NCBI RefSeq assembly: GCF_002008365.1
Contig: NZ_MRDL01000015.1
Location: 248,001 to 312,000 of the forward strand
Direction: 5' to 3'
Source: Rhizobium leguminosarum bv. viciae USDA 2370
Lineage (GTDB): Bacteria; Pseudomonadota; Alphaproteobacteria; Rhizobiales; Rhizobiaceae
Length of the DNA stretch: 64,000 bases
Below are positions 18,888-27,659 of this stretch, piece after piece. A program made the position numbers and the translations under genes. The notes under the pieces are model-generated. The model was not told where the DNA came from, did not search any database, and saw only the letters and a program-made list of their open reading frames with translations. Within the stretch, counting starts at the first letter, position 1. Each line of letters opens with the position of its first letter.

Positions 18888-19254
18888 GGTCGCCCGCTCG
18901 TTGACGAGCGATGCTTATGTGCGGTCCCGGCAACAATCGCGGGATCACTAAGCATCCGCCTATGCTGGCCGACGTTGTCAGTCCTACTACCCATGACATG
19001 CCCCAATGTCGCGAGCGATTTCGCCGTTCTTTTGGTTATTCGCGGTGTCTGATGCAGGGTAAATATCAAAAGCTTTCGAGGGGGAAAACCTATTCTCCAG
19101 GATAGGTTGCCTTCGCCATTGGACCTCGTTCTCAACCGATTACATGTTTGCATGGCGCCACGATTGATGCCCTTGCGCCGTGCGGCAAGGGACCATATTC
19201 GTTCCGAAACTCATGGCAGGAGCTGATTTGACGCCTTGCGCTACGTTTCCGAGG
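18888..19254. other. No gene seen
   Basis: About 370 bases between the AraC start and the small ribbon-helix-helix gene. I see no credible coding frame. One hairpin, CCCTTGC...GCAAGGG (19170-19191), lies about 65 bases beyond the small gene's stop and could end its transcript. Confidence 0.4.
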
Positions 19255-19398
19255 TCATTTTGGCAGGAATCCGTGAGCTGGTACCCATTCTCGAAGAATA
19301 CGACGGATAGCCTCCGAGTGGGCAGGCGCATCGACTTCCTGTTCGCTGAACCTGTCGAGCGCTTCGCTGAATTCATCGGCCAGCCAGACCCCCACCAT
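19255..19398 (-). CDS. Short ribbon-helix-helix-like protein (47 aa)
   Basis: A 47-codon minus-strand frame: MVGVWLADEFSEALDRFSEQ, then DAPAHSEAIRRILREWVP, then AHGFLPK and stop. The short strand followed by SEAIRRILREWL-type helix matches small ribbon-helix-helix (CopG/Arc) DNA-binding proteins. An in-frame TAG lies just before the ATG, so this start is fixed unless a downstream one is used; no Shine-Dalgarno is seen, so it may be leaderless. A copy of the TTCGG-N4-CCGAA palindrome lies 15 bases before the ATG, suggesting self-regulation. No toxin partner is visible. Confidence 0.6.
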   Translation of the reverse strand: MVGVWLADEFSEALDRFSEQEVDAPAHSEAIRRILREWVPAHGFLPK

Positions 19399-19412
19399 AA
19401 TCTATATAGCAC

Positions 19413-19529
19413 TTCGGAATCCCGAAATTGGTTGCGGTGTTGAAATCATTGGATGTTTCCCCGCAACGACACCGCCCAAAACGCGACGAATTTCGGAATC
19501 CCGAAGCGGGGGAATTTCGGGATTCCGAA
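19413..19529. repeat. Three copies of palindrome TTCGG-N4-CCGAA
   Basis: TTCGGAATCCCGAA at 19413-19426 and 19492-19505, and its complement TTCGGGATTCCGAA at 19516-19529. The first abuts the small ribbon-helix-helix gene. The second and third together form a perfect large hairpin (14-base arms, 10-base loop) followed by GTGGGATTTTTT, which could also terminate plus-strand transcription. Nothing coding is evident in 19530-19888 apart from a short frame ending GASIAVNTFLIAPNIN before the next gene. Confidence 0.6.
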
Positions 19530-19680
19530 GTGGGATTTTTTCTTCGTGGCGACGCTGACGCGTTTGTCGACAGCAATCGGCCCGCAGCATCCGACGGAAA
19601 AAACCGAGTCGGTCGGAGGCTCATCGATTAAGGCACCTTCAACCTCGACGCCGGCTTAGAAGATCAAGTTTGTAATTATT

Positions 19681-19694
19681 TTGGTTGATTGGTT
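19681..19694 (+). promoter_or_regulatory. Tandem TTGGTT half-sites upstream of the M81 gene
   Basis: TTGGTTGATTGGTT in an AT-rich stretch about 195 bases before the M81 gene. The same hexamer frames the palindrome before the GntR gene (21490-21508), so one regulator could act at both. Confidence 0.3.
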
Positions 19695-19888
19695 CGTTTG
19701 TAAACTTATTGTCGAGGCAAAAAGGACGCGTCTTCGGATCGGACCCTGAATGTTCAGTTTATCGCAGCACAAACGCCTTCGAGCGACACCGATCCGCACC
19801 CAGCGCGTCGATGCCGGCGCTCGGGCCAGGGTGCCAGCATCGCCGTCAACACCTTCCTGATCGCTCCCAACATCAACTGAGGTTTCCC

Positions 19889-21331
19889 ATGCGCATCGCC
19901 GTCGGTGGCATTCATACCGAATGCAGCACATACAATCCCGTCCTGAACGAAGAGAAGGATTTTCGCGTGGTGCGTGGCGAGTCGCTGCTGGAAGCACCGT
20001 ATTTCGCCTTTCTCAAGGATTATGACGCCGACTTCTTGCCGACCATCCATGCACGCGCCATTGCCGGCGGTCCGGTTTCGCGCGCCACCTACGAGGCCTT
20101 CAAGGGCGAATTCCTCGAGCGGCTGAAGCCGATGCTGCCGCTTGACGGTCTCTATCTCGCCATGCACGGCGCCATGTATGTCGAGGGCATGGAAGATGCC
20201 GAAGGCGACTGGATCAGTGCGGCCCGTGCGCTGGTCGGCAAGGATTGCACGGTCTCGGCCAGCTACGACCTGCACGGCAACGTCACGCAGCGCATCATCG
20301 ATGCGCTCGACATCTATTCCACTTATCGCACCGCGCCGCATATCGATGTGGAGGAGACAATGCGCCGCTCCGTCTCCATGCTGGTCAAGAGCTTGAAAAC
20401 CGGCGTGAGGCCGACCCTTCTCTGGGCGCCGATCCCGGTCGTGCTGCCCGGCGAGCGCACCAGCACCGTCGATGAGCCGGCAAAGAGCCTCTATGACATG
20501 CTGCCCGGGATCGATGCGATTGATGGCGTCTGGGACGCATCGCTGATGGTCGGCTATGTCTGGGCCGACGAACCGCGCACCACCGCCGCCGCCATCATGA
20601 CCGGCACCGACAGCGCCGTGCTGGAGCGCGAGGCCAAACGCCTCGCCAAGGCCTATTGGGATGCGCGCCAAGACTTTGTCTTCGGCTGCGAGACCGGCTC
20701 GGTCGAGGAATGCGTCGAAAGGGCGATCGCAAGCCCGACCGCGCCAGTGGTACTTGCCGAATCCGGCGACAACCCCACAGGCGGCGGCGTCGGGGACCGG
20801 GCCGATGTACTGGCCGAGCTGATCGCCAGGGATGCCACCGGCGTCGTCTTTGCCGGCATCGCCGACAAGGCGGCGACCGAGGCCTGTTATGCCGCAGGCA
20901 TCGGCGCGGAACTGGAGCTCAGCGTCGGCGCCTCGCTCGACACCAAGGGCAGCAAGCCGGTCATCGCCCGCTTCACGGTCAAGTTCCTGCATGAGACATC
21001 AGATCCTGCCGACCGCCAGGCGGTGGTTTCGGTCAGTGGAATTGATCTGGTGCTCTCCGCCAAGCGCCGGCCCTATCACAATATCGTTGATTTCACCCGG
21101 CTCGGCCTCGACCCGCACCGGGCGAAGATCATCGTCGTCAAATCGGGCTATCTCTCGCCGGAACTGGCGCCGATTGCCAATCCGAACCTGATGGCGCTGT
21201 CGACAGGTGTCGTCGACCAGTTCGTCGAGCGCTTGCCGCGGCTGCGCAAGCAGCATCCGACCTATCCTTTCGACAAGGATTTTGCCTTCGAGCCACAGGT
21301 CTTTCTCTCCGCACGCTCGACGCCGGCCTGA
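19889..21331 (+). CDS. M81-family metallopeptidase (MlrC-like)
   Basis: 480 aa from MRIAVGGIHTECSTYNP, with GAGG seven bases upstream. The N-terminal IHTEC, LYLAMHGAMYVEG and SYDLHGNV segments are the conserved metal-binding parts of the M81 family, whose founding member MlrC degrades linearised microcystin; NPTGGGVGD is the MlrC C-terminal signature. In rhizobia such genes commonly sit beside peptide or amino-acid transporters. Likely role: cleavage of an unusual small peptide brought in by the ABC system downstream. Confidence 0.88.
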   Translation: MRIAVGGIHTECSTYNPVLNEEKDFRVVRGESLLEAPYFAFLKDYDADFLPTIHARAIAGGPVSRATYEAFKGEFLERLKPMLPLDGLYLAMHGAMYVEGMEDAEGDWISAARALVGKDCTVSASYDLHGNVTQRIIDALDIYSTYRTAPHIDVEETMRRSVSMLVKSLKTGVRPTLLWAPIPVVLPGERTSTVDEPAKSLYDMLPGIDAIDGVWDASLMVGYVWADEPRTTAAAIMTGTDSAVLEREAKRLAKAYWDARQDFVFGCETGSVEECVERAIASPTAPVVLAESGDNPTGGGVGDRADVLAELIARDATGVVFAGIADKAATEACYAAGIGAELELSVGASLDTKGSKPVIARFTVKFLHETSDPADRQAVVSVSGIDLVLSAKRRPYHNIVDFTRLGLDPHRAKIIVVKSGYLSPELAPIANPNLMALSTGVVDQFVERLPRLRKQHPTYPFDKDFAFEPQVFLSARSTPA

Positions 21332-21369
21332 GCTCACCCGAACCAATTGCATTTTTCTGAATAACATTG

Positions 21370-21399
21370 TCGATCGCGCCGCCCGGTCGCCGCGATCGA
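21370..21399 (+). terminator. Terminator-like hairpin after the M81 gene
   Basis: TCGATCGCG and CGCGATCGA form a perfect nine-base stem with a 12-base loop, followed by CTGTTTT. Lies 38 bases after the stop. Confidence 0.6.
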
Positions 21400-21472
21400 C
21401 TGTTTTCCGTATCGCGGCAATAGCGGGAATTGAGCAAAAAACAAGCAGATTTGGATTTGCACAAAAAAGCGC

Positions 21473-21508
21473 TTGACGCTCGGCGCGATTTGGTTTGCAC
21501 TGAACCAA
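21473..21508 (+). promoter_or_regulatory. Promoter and GntR-type operator
   Basis: TTGACG (21473-21478) with a weak -10 region 17 bases on. Overlapping it, TTGGTTTGCACTGAACCAA (21490-21508) has six-base arms TTGGTT/AACCAA. The position favours autorepression by the following GntR gene and shows that the frame's first ATG (21430) is upstream of transcription start. Confidence 0.5.
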
Positions 21509-21537
21509 TAGAAAATTGGTACGGACCATTTCAGCGA

Positions 21538-22269
21538 ATGCCGATGGATGAGACGCAGGGCAATTCGAATTATGCACTGGAGAGGCTGAGGGCTCTGCTG
21601 CGGTCCGACAGTCTCGACGCCGACGGCAAGCTGCCGACCGAGCGCGCCCTTTCGGAAGTGCTTGGCGTCGGCCGCCGTGCCGTCCGCCGCGCCCTCGAAG
21701 TGCTGGAGGCCGAGGGCCGCATCTGGCGCCGCCAAGGCTCCGGCACCTATGCCGGCCCGCGCCCCGACGGCTGGAGCGATCATGTCGGCTCGATCGTTGC
21801 CGGCACCGATCTCATGGAGGTCATGGAAGTGCGCCTGCGCATCGAGCCGCAACTCGCCCAGCTTGCCGCCATGCGCGCCAAGGCCGCCGATATCGAGCGC
21901 ATGTACGATCTGGTGAAGAAGATCTACGAAAGCACCGATGCCGACGGACGCGAACTCTGGGACGGGGCGCTGCACCGCCAGATCGCCCAATGCGCCGGCA
22001 ACGGTTTCTTCCTCACCATCTTCGACGTCATCAACCGGGTGCGCCAGGACGAGGCCTGGCAGACGATCCGTGAGCGCGCCCGCAGCGCCAGCCGGACGCG
22101 GCCCGTCACCTTCGGCCAGCACACGGCAATCGTCGATGCGATCGCCGCTCGTGATCCTGCCAGGGCGGGCGAAGCCATGCGCCAGCATCTGCTGACACTG
22201 CAGGAAAGCCTCATCCGCATCACCTCGCTCGATCATAGCGAAACGGAGGTCGACAAGACCCTCGCCTGA
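21538..22269 (+). CDS. GntR-family (FadR subgroup) transcriptional regulator
   Basis: 243 aa from the ATG at 21538 (MPMDETQGNSNYALERL); 21544 is an alternative. Winged helix-turn-helix at residues ~15-75 (LPTERALSEVLGVGRRAVRR, EGRIWRRQGSGTYA), then an all-helical FCD effector domain with metal-binding candidates (LHRQIA...H late). It precedes the peptide ABC genes in the same direction by 89 bases and presumably controls them and the M81 gene. Ligand unknown, likely a peptide or amino acid. Confidence 0.9.
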   Translation: MPMDETQGNSNYALERLRALLRSDSLDADGKLPTERALSEVLGVGRRAVRRALEVLEAEGRIWRRQGSGTYAGPRPDGWSDHVGSIVAGTDLMEVMEVRLRIEPQLAQLAAMRAKAADIERMYDLVKKIYESTDADGRELWDGALHRQIAQCAGNGFFLTIFDVINRVRQDEAWQTIRERARSASRTRPVTFGQHTAIVDAIAARDPARAGEAMRQHLLTLQESLIRITSLDHSETEVDKTLA

Positions 22270-22357
22270 CCGGGGTGAGCAGGAGAAAAAACACGGACTG
22301 GCCATAACCGCCGGAATGGAAGCAAAAACCAAACAAAACAGAACAGAGGAGAATGGA

Positions 22358-23866
22358 ATGAAGATCGCCAAATTGCTGACCGCCACCGTTGCCGGCGCGC
22401 TGTTTGCGCTTCCTGCCTTCGCCGTCGACCTGAAGATCGGCCTGCAGGACGATGCCGACGTGCTCGATCCCGCGCAGTCGCGTACCTTCGTCGGCCGCAT
22501 CGTCTACACCGCGATGTGCGACAAGCTCGTCGACGTCTCACCGGATCTGAAGATCGCGCCGCAGCTTGCCACCGAATGGAGCTGGTCGGCGGACGGCAAA
22601 GAGCTCACCATGAAGCTGCGCCAAGGCGTCAAGTTCCATGACGAGACCCCCTTCAACGCCGAAGCCGTCGTCGCCACGATCGAGCGCAACATCACCCTGC
22701 CGGAATCACGCCGCAAGAGCGAGCTCAGCTCGGTCGCAAAGGTCGAGGCGACAAGCGAATACGAGGTCAAGTTCACCCTCAAGGCGCCTGACGTCACCCT
22801 CCTTGCCCAGCTTTCCGACCGCGCAGGCATGATCGTCTCGCCGAAGGCCGCCAAAGAACTCGGCGCCAAGTTCGGCGATCACCCGGTCTGCGCCGGTCCG
22901 TTCAAGTTCGTCGAGCGCGTCCAGCAGGACCGCATCGTGCTCGAGAAGTTCCAGGACTACTGGAACAAGGACAAGATCTTCATCGACAAGCTGACCTATC
23001 TGCCGATCCCGGATACGACGGTGCGCCTCGCCAATCTGCGGTCCGGCGATCTCGACATGATCGAGCGCCTGGCGGCGACCGACGCTGAAGCCGTGAAGGC
23101 GGATTCGAGCCTCGTCTATGCCGACGCCGTCGGCACCGGCTACATGGCGCTCTATACCAATATCGGCAATGGTGCGCGTGCCGACAATCCTTTCGGCAAG
23201 GACAAACGCCTGCGCCAGGCCTTCTCGCTGGCGATCGACCGCGATGCCGTCAACCAGATCGTCTATGAAGGCACAGCCGTCTCCGGCAACCAGCCCTTCC
23301 CGCCGAGCAGTCCATGGTTCGACAAGGATATTCCCGTCCCCGCCCGCGATCTCGAGAGGGCCAAGGCCCTGATCAAGGAAGCCGGCTTCGACCGCGTGCC
23401 GATCGAGCTGCAGATCCCGAATAATCCCGTTGCCATGCAGATGATGCAGATCATCCAGTCGATGGTCGGCGAAGCCGGCTTCGACGTCAGCTTGAAATCG
23501 ACGGAATTCGCCACACTGCTGAGCGAGCAGACCGCCGGCAACTATCAGCTCAGCCGTTCCGACTGGTCCGGCCGAGTCGATCCCGACGGCAACATCCACC
23601 AGTTCATCACCTGCAAGGGCGGCATCAACGACACGAAATACTGCAACCCCGAGGTGGACGAGCTGCTGAACGAAGCCCGTGCATCGACCGACGATGCCGT
23701 GCGCAAGCAGAAATATGATGCCGCCGCCGTCATCCTCAACGATGATCTGCCGATCATCTATCTCGGCCATCAGTCCTGGATCTGGGCGCTGCACAAGAAC
23801 ATCACCGGCTTCATCCCGTCGCCGGATGGCATGATCCGCCTCGTCGGCGTCAAGAAAGCCGGCTGA
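22358..23866 (+). CDS. Peptide ABC transporter, periplasmic binding protein
   Basis: 502-residue family 5 (DppA/OppA/GsiB) solute-binding protein. Start at 22358 has GAGGAGA upstream. Signal peptide MKIAKLLTATVAGALFALPAFA, then DLKIGLQDDADVLDPAQS, and the family hallmark WSADGKELTMKLRQGVKFHDE. It captures the peptide and delivers it to the two permeases that follow. A stable hairpin after the stop suggests higher expression of this component than of the membrane parts. Confidence 0.92.
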   Translation: MKIAKLLTATVAGALFALPAFAVDLKIGLQDDADVLDPAQSRTFVGRIVYTAMCDKLVDVSPDLKIAPQLATEWSWSADGKELTMKLRQGVKFHDETPFNAEAVVATIERNITLPESRRKSELSSVAKVEATSEYEVKFTLKAPDVTLLAQLSDRAGMIVSPKAAKELGAKFGDHPVCAGPFKFVERVQQDRIVLEKFQDYWNKDKIFIDKLTYLPIPDTTVRLANLRSGDLDMIERLAATDAEAVKADSSLVYADAVGTGYMALYTNIGNGARADNPFGKDKRLRQAFSLAIDRDAVNQIVYEGTAVSGNQPFPPSSPWFDKDIPVPARDLERAKALIKEAGFDRVPIELQIPNNPVAMQMMQIIQSMVGEAGFDVSLKSTEFATLLSEQTAGNYQLSRSDWSGRVDPDGNIHQFITCKGGINDTKYCNPEVDELLNEARASTDDAVRKQKYDAAAVILNDDLPIIYLGHQSWIWALHKNITGFIPSPDGMIRLVGVKKAG

Positions 23867-23876
23867 TCATAAGCAA

Positions 23877-23908
23877 AATCATGCGGCGGAAATCTCCGCC
23901 GCATGATT
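23877..23908 (+). terminator. Strong hairpin between binding-protein and permease genes
   Basis: AATCATGCGGCGGA and TCCGCCGCATGATT form a perfect 14-base stem with a four-base loop, 11 bases after the stop. No T tract. Such stems typically protect the binding-protein mRNA or attenuate the downstream genes. Confidence 0.6.
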
Positions 23909-24011
23909 CTAAAGCGCGTCGCAATCTTTCAGATTCGCTTCACGCGCTTTAGCTTTTTGTTTGCGCATGTCGTTATCGCAAAACCGCTGCACACTTTTGC
24001 GCGACATGCTT
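23909..24011 (-). repeat. Intergenic palindromic repeat, family A
   Basis: Minus-orientation copy: CTAAAGCGCGTCGCAATCTT... CAGATTCGC ... TTTGCGCATGTCGTTATCGC ... CTTTTGCGCGACATGC. Sits inside the peptide ABC operon, between the binding-protein gene and the first permease gene. Confidence 0.75.
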
Positions 24012-24031
24012 TGGTCGTGTCAGGATCGCCC

Positions 24032-24979
24032 ATGTATACCTACATCGCCAAACGGCTCTTGGTCGCCATACCGACGCTTTTGATCATTTCGGTCTTCGTC
24101 TTCTCGCTGCAGAAGCTGCTGCCCGGCGATCCGATCCTCGCCATGGCCGGCGAGGAACGCGATCCGCAGGTTCTCGAATTCCTGCGCGAGAAATACCGGC
24201 TGAACGATCCCGTGCCCTATCAATATGTCCGCTGGCTGGGTGCCGCCCTTCAGGGCGATCTCGGCATTTCGCTGCGCACCAACCAGCCGGTTCTGCAACT
24301 CGTCGGCGAAAAGCTGCCGGTCACCATCCAGCTCGCCATCATGTCGATGATCTTCGCCTTTGCGATCGGCGTGCCGATGGGCATCCTGGCGGCCGTCAAG
24401 AAGAACACGATGATCGACTATCTCGCCAACATCATCGCGCTGACCGGCCTGTCGATCCCGAATTTCTGGCTCGGCATCATGTTGATCCTCCTGGTTTCGG
24501 TCAATCTCGGCTGGCTGCCGGCATCAGGCTACGAACCCTTCTTCAGCAACCCACTGCGTTCGCTGGAAACCATGCTGATGCCCTCCTTCGTGCTCGGCAA
24601 CGCGCTGGCTGCGACGCTGATGCGGCATACCCGCTCGGCAATGCTCAGTGTGCTGAGCGCCGACTACATCCGCACCGCCCGCGCCAAGGGACTGCCGGAA
24701 AGCACTGTCGTGCTCGAACACAGCTTCCGCAATGCGGTGTTGCCGATCGTGACGCTGACCGCCCTGCTCTTCGGCGAACTGCTCGCCGGCGCCGTGCTGA
24801 CAGAACAGATCTTCACCATTCCGGGTTTTGGAAAGCTCATCGTCGACGCCGTCTTCAACCGCGACTACGCCGTCGTCCAGGGCGTGGTGATCTGCACGGC
24901 GATCGGCTTCATTCTGATGAACCTCTTGGCCGACATCCTCTACGTCCTGCTCAATCCGCGCATGAGGGCCGCCCTATGA
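24032..24979 (+). CDS. Peptide ABC transporter permease 1
   Basis: 315-residue DppB/GsiC-type inner-membrane permease. Starts at MYTYIAKRLLVAIPTLL; the frame open to 23903 runs through the repeat and is not coding. Six hydrophobic segments; LLPGDPILAM near the N-terminus and the EAA loop HTRSAMLSVLSADYIRTARAKGLPE for contact with the ATPase. Overlaps the next permease by four bases (ATGA). Confidence 0.93.
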   Translation: MYTYIAKRLLVAIPTLLIISVFVFSLQKLLPGDPILAMAGEERDPQVLEFLREKYRLNDPVPYQYVRWLGAALQGDLGISLRTNQPVLQLVGEKLPVTIQLAIMSMIFAFAIGVPMGILAAVKKNTMIDYLANIIALTGLSIPNFWLGIMLILLVSVNLGWLPASGYEPFFSNPLRSLETMLMPSFVLGNALAATLMRHTRSAMLSVLSADYIRTARAKGLPESTVVLEHSFRNAVLPIVTLTALLFGELLAGAVLTEQIFTIPGFGKLIVDAVFNRDYAVVQGVVICTAIGFILMNLLADILYVLLNPRMRAAL

Positions 24980-25851
24980 CCGTGATCGGAGAGACCGGCA
25001 TTCCCTCCGCGGTCGACCGCACGCCGAGCCGCGCCTGGCGCAAGCTGAAGGCCAACAAGGGCGCCCTCGTCGGCCTTGCGATCATCGCCTTCTTCGCCAT
25101 CCTCGCGGTAACCGCCCCCCTTCTTCCGATTCCCGATCCGAACGCCACAAGCTGGTCGGCGATCCGCAAGGCCCCCTCCGCCGCCCATTGGCTTGGCACC
25201 GACGACATCGGCCGCGACATTCTTTCCCGGATGATCTGGGGCGCGCAGGCTTCGCTGATGGCAGGCGTCTTCTCGGTGGCGATCGCCGTTGTCATCGGCG
25301 TGCCCTTCGGCCTTATCTCCGGTTATTTCGGCGGCTGGATCGACATGGTCATCTCCCGCATCACCGAAGCCTTTCTGGCCATGCCTTTCCTCATCACCGC
25401 GATCGCGCTCGCAGCCTTTCTTGGTCCGAGCCTGACCAATGCGATGATTGCGATCGGCCTTTCGGCCATGCCCGTCTTCGTGCGGCTGACGCGTGGCCAG
25501 GTGCTTTCGGTCAAGACCGAGGAATATGTCGAGGGCGCCCGCTCGATCGGCCTCCGGTCCTCGAGCATCATCACCCGCTATATCCTGCCGAACGTCTTTG
25601 CGCCGATCCTCGTGCAGGCGACGTTGACGATCGCAACGGCGATCATTGCCGAGGCGAGCCTCTCCTTTCTCGGCCTCGGACAACAACCGCCGGCGCCGAG
25701 CTGGGGCTCGATGCTGAACGTCGCCAAGAATTTCCTCTCCCAGGCGCCATGGATGGCGATGTGGCCGGGTGCAGCGATCTTCCTCGTCGTCATCGGTTTC
25801 AATCTTTTAGGCGATGGCCTGCGCGATGCGCTCGATCCGCGCGAAGCATGA
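24976..25851 (+). CDS. Peptide ABC transporter permease 2
   Basis: 291-residue DppC/GsiD-type permease. An N-terminal helix after RAWRKLKANKGALVG, the segment HWLGTDDIGRDILSRMIWGA, and the EAA loop VKTEEYVEGARSIGLRS are all diagnostic. Forms the channel with permease 1. Followed 21 bases later by the gamma-glutamyltransferase-like gene. Confidence 0.93.
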   Translation: MTVIGETGIPSAVDRTPSRAWRKLKANKGALVGLAIIAFFAILAVTAPLLPIPDPNATSWSAIRKAPSAAHWLGTDDIGRDILSRMIWGAQASLMAGVFSVAIAVVIGVPFGLISGYFGGWIDMVISRITEAFLAMPFLITAIALAAFLGPSLTNAMIAIGLSAMPVFVRLTRGQVLSVKTEEYVEGARSIGLRSSSIITRYILPNVFAPILVQATLTIATAIIAEASLSFLGLGQQPPAPSWGSMLNVAKNFLSQAPWMAMWPGAAIFLVVIGFNLLGDGLRDALDPREA

Positions 25852-25872
25852 TTTCTCGAAAGGACATTTGAC

Positions 25873-27657
25873 ATGACCGCTTTCACGACCCGTCCAGAAA
25901 TCCTCGGCACCTTCGGCGTCGTTACCTCGACGCACTGGATTGCCTCGGCGGTCGGCATGAGCATTCTCGAAAAGGGCGGCAACGCCTTCGACGCGGCGGT
26001 GGCGACGGGCTTCGTGCTGCAGATCGTCGAGCCGCATCTTTGCGGCCCGGGCGGCGACCTGCCGGCGGTGATCTATTCGAAGAAGAAGGACAAGGTCGAG
26101 GTCATCTGCGCGCAGGGGCCTGCCCCCGCCGGCGCAACGATCGAACACTACACGGCGGAAGGCCTGAGCCTGATCCCCGGCGACGGGCTGCTTGCGACCG
26201 TCATCCCCGGCTCCTTCGACGGCTGGATGCTGATGCTGCGCGACTACGGCTCGATGAGCGTGCGCGAGGTGCTCGAGCCAGCAATCTACTACGCCGAACA
26301 CGGCCATCCGATGCTGCCGCGCGTCTCTGCCACCATCGAGGGGCTCGCCGCCTTCTTCGAGAAGGAATGGCCGACCTCCTACAAGACATGGCTGCCCAAT
26401 GGCAGCACGCCCGAAGCGCATGCGAATTTCAGGAATCCGGTGCTTGCCGAAACCTGGAAGCGCGTCATCGCGGAGGCCGAGGCGAAAAGCGGCCGGGAAG
26501 CGCAGATCGAGGCGGCCCGCGACGCCTTCTATCGCGGCTTCGTCGCCGAGACGATCGATGACTATCTCAAAACTGCAGAGGTGATGGATGCGAGCGGCAA
26601 CCGCCACAAGGGCGTTTTGACTGCCAACGACATGGCGAACTGGTCGGCAACCATCGAGGAGCCGCTGACCTATGATTATCATGGCTGGACCATCGCCAAG
26701 ATCGGCCCCTGGGGCCAGGGTCCGGTCTTCCTGCAGACCCTGTCGATCCTCAAGGGCTTCGATCTCGCCGCGATGAACCCCGTTGGCGCCGATTTCGTCC
26801 ATACCGTCGTCGAGGCGATGAAGCTCGCCTTCGCCGACCGCGATGTCTATTACGGCGATCCTGATTTCTCGGAGATCCCTGTCGCGCACCTGCTGTCGGA
26901 GACCTATGCAGCCGCGCGCCGCAAGCTGGTCGGCGCAGACGCCTCCTTCGATCTTCGCCCCGGCATCGTGCCTGGCTTCGAGGCGCAGCATGATCTGACG
27001 ATGACGATGCTCGGCGCGGATTCGAAAACCGGCGCCGTCTACGAGCCGACCATGGCGCATCTTTCCGAAAAGCGCGGCGACACCGTGCATATCGACGTGA
27101 TCGACCGCGACGGCAACATGGTCTCCGTCACGCCATCAGGCGGCTGGCTGCAATCCTCGCCGACCGTGCCCGGTCTTGGCTTTTGCCTCAATTCCCGCGC
27201 CCAGATGTTCTGGCTGAAACCAGGCCTGCCGACGTCGCTTGCCCCCGGCAAACGGCCGCGCACGACGCTGACGCCGTCGCTCGGCCTCTACGAGGGCCGC
27301 CCGACGCTGGCCTTCGGCACACCGGGCGGCGACCAGCAGGAGCAGTGGCAGCTCTCCTTCTTCCTGCGTTATGCGCATCACCAGCTGAACCTGCAGGCGG
27401 CGATCGACCAGCCGCTGTTCCACACCTCGCATTTTCCAGGCTCCTTCTATCCCCGCACCCGCGAACCCGGCAGCCTGATGGCGGAGGCGAATTTCGGCCC
27501 CGAGGTCCTTGATGCCCTGCGCCGCAAGGGCCACAAGCTGACGGTCGCCGATCCCTGGACGATCGGCCGGCTGACCGCCGCGAGACGCGATAGCGACGGA
27601 CTGTTGCGCGCCGCAGCCACCCCGCGCCTGATGCAGGCCTATGCGATCGGACGATAA
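25873..27657 (+). CDS. Gamma-glutamyltransferase-family protein
   Basis: 594-residue Ntn-hydrolase of the GGT/GGCT-like family. The large-subunit part has STHWIASAVGMSILEKGGNAFDAAVATG (start STHWIASAVGM) and HLCGPGGD; the self-cleavage site and Thr nucleophile fit KRGDTVHIDVIDRDGNM, and PSGG/GGD(Q) loops follow. No signal peptide, so probably cytoplasmic, unlike classic periplasmic GGT. It would cleave gamma-glutamyl or related peptides imported by this ABC system. Whether it autoprocesses is unproven. Confidence 0.88.
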   Translation: MTAFTTRPEILGTFGVVTSTHWIASAVGMSILEKGGNAFDAAVATGFVLQIVEPHLCGPGGDLPAVIYSKKKDKVEVICAQGPAPAGATIEHYTAEGLSLIPGDGLLATVIPGSFDGWMLMLRDYGSMSVREVLEPAIYYAEHGHPMLPRVSATIEGLAAFFEKEWPTSYKTWLPNGSTPEAHANFRNPVLAETWKRVIAEAEAKSGREAQIEAARDAFYRGFVAETIDDYLKTAEVMDASGNRHKGVLTANDMANWSATIEEPLTYDYHGWTIAKIGPWGQGPVFLQTLSILKGFDLAAMNPVGADFVHTVVEAMKLAFADRDVYYGDPDFSEIPVAHLLSETYAAARRKLVGADASFDLRPGIVPGFEAQHDLTMTMLGADSKTGAVYEPTMAHLSEKRGDTVHIDVIDRDGNMVSVTPSGGWLQSSPTVPGLGFCLNSRAQMFWLKPGLPTSLAPGKRPRTTLTPSLGLYEGRPTLAFGTPGGDQQEQWQLSFFLRYAHHQLNLQAAIDQPLFHTSHFPGSFYPRTREPGSLMAEANFGPEVLDALRRKGHKLTVADPWTIGRLTAARRDSDGLLRAAATPRLMQAYAIGR

Positions 27658-27659
27658 CC

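Noticed and set aside
9844..19888. Direct repeat of the tRNA-Gly 3' end as an island attachment site
   Set aside because: I searched by eye for the T-arm sequence at the far border and did not find it.
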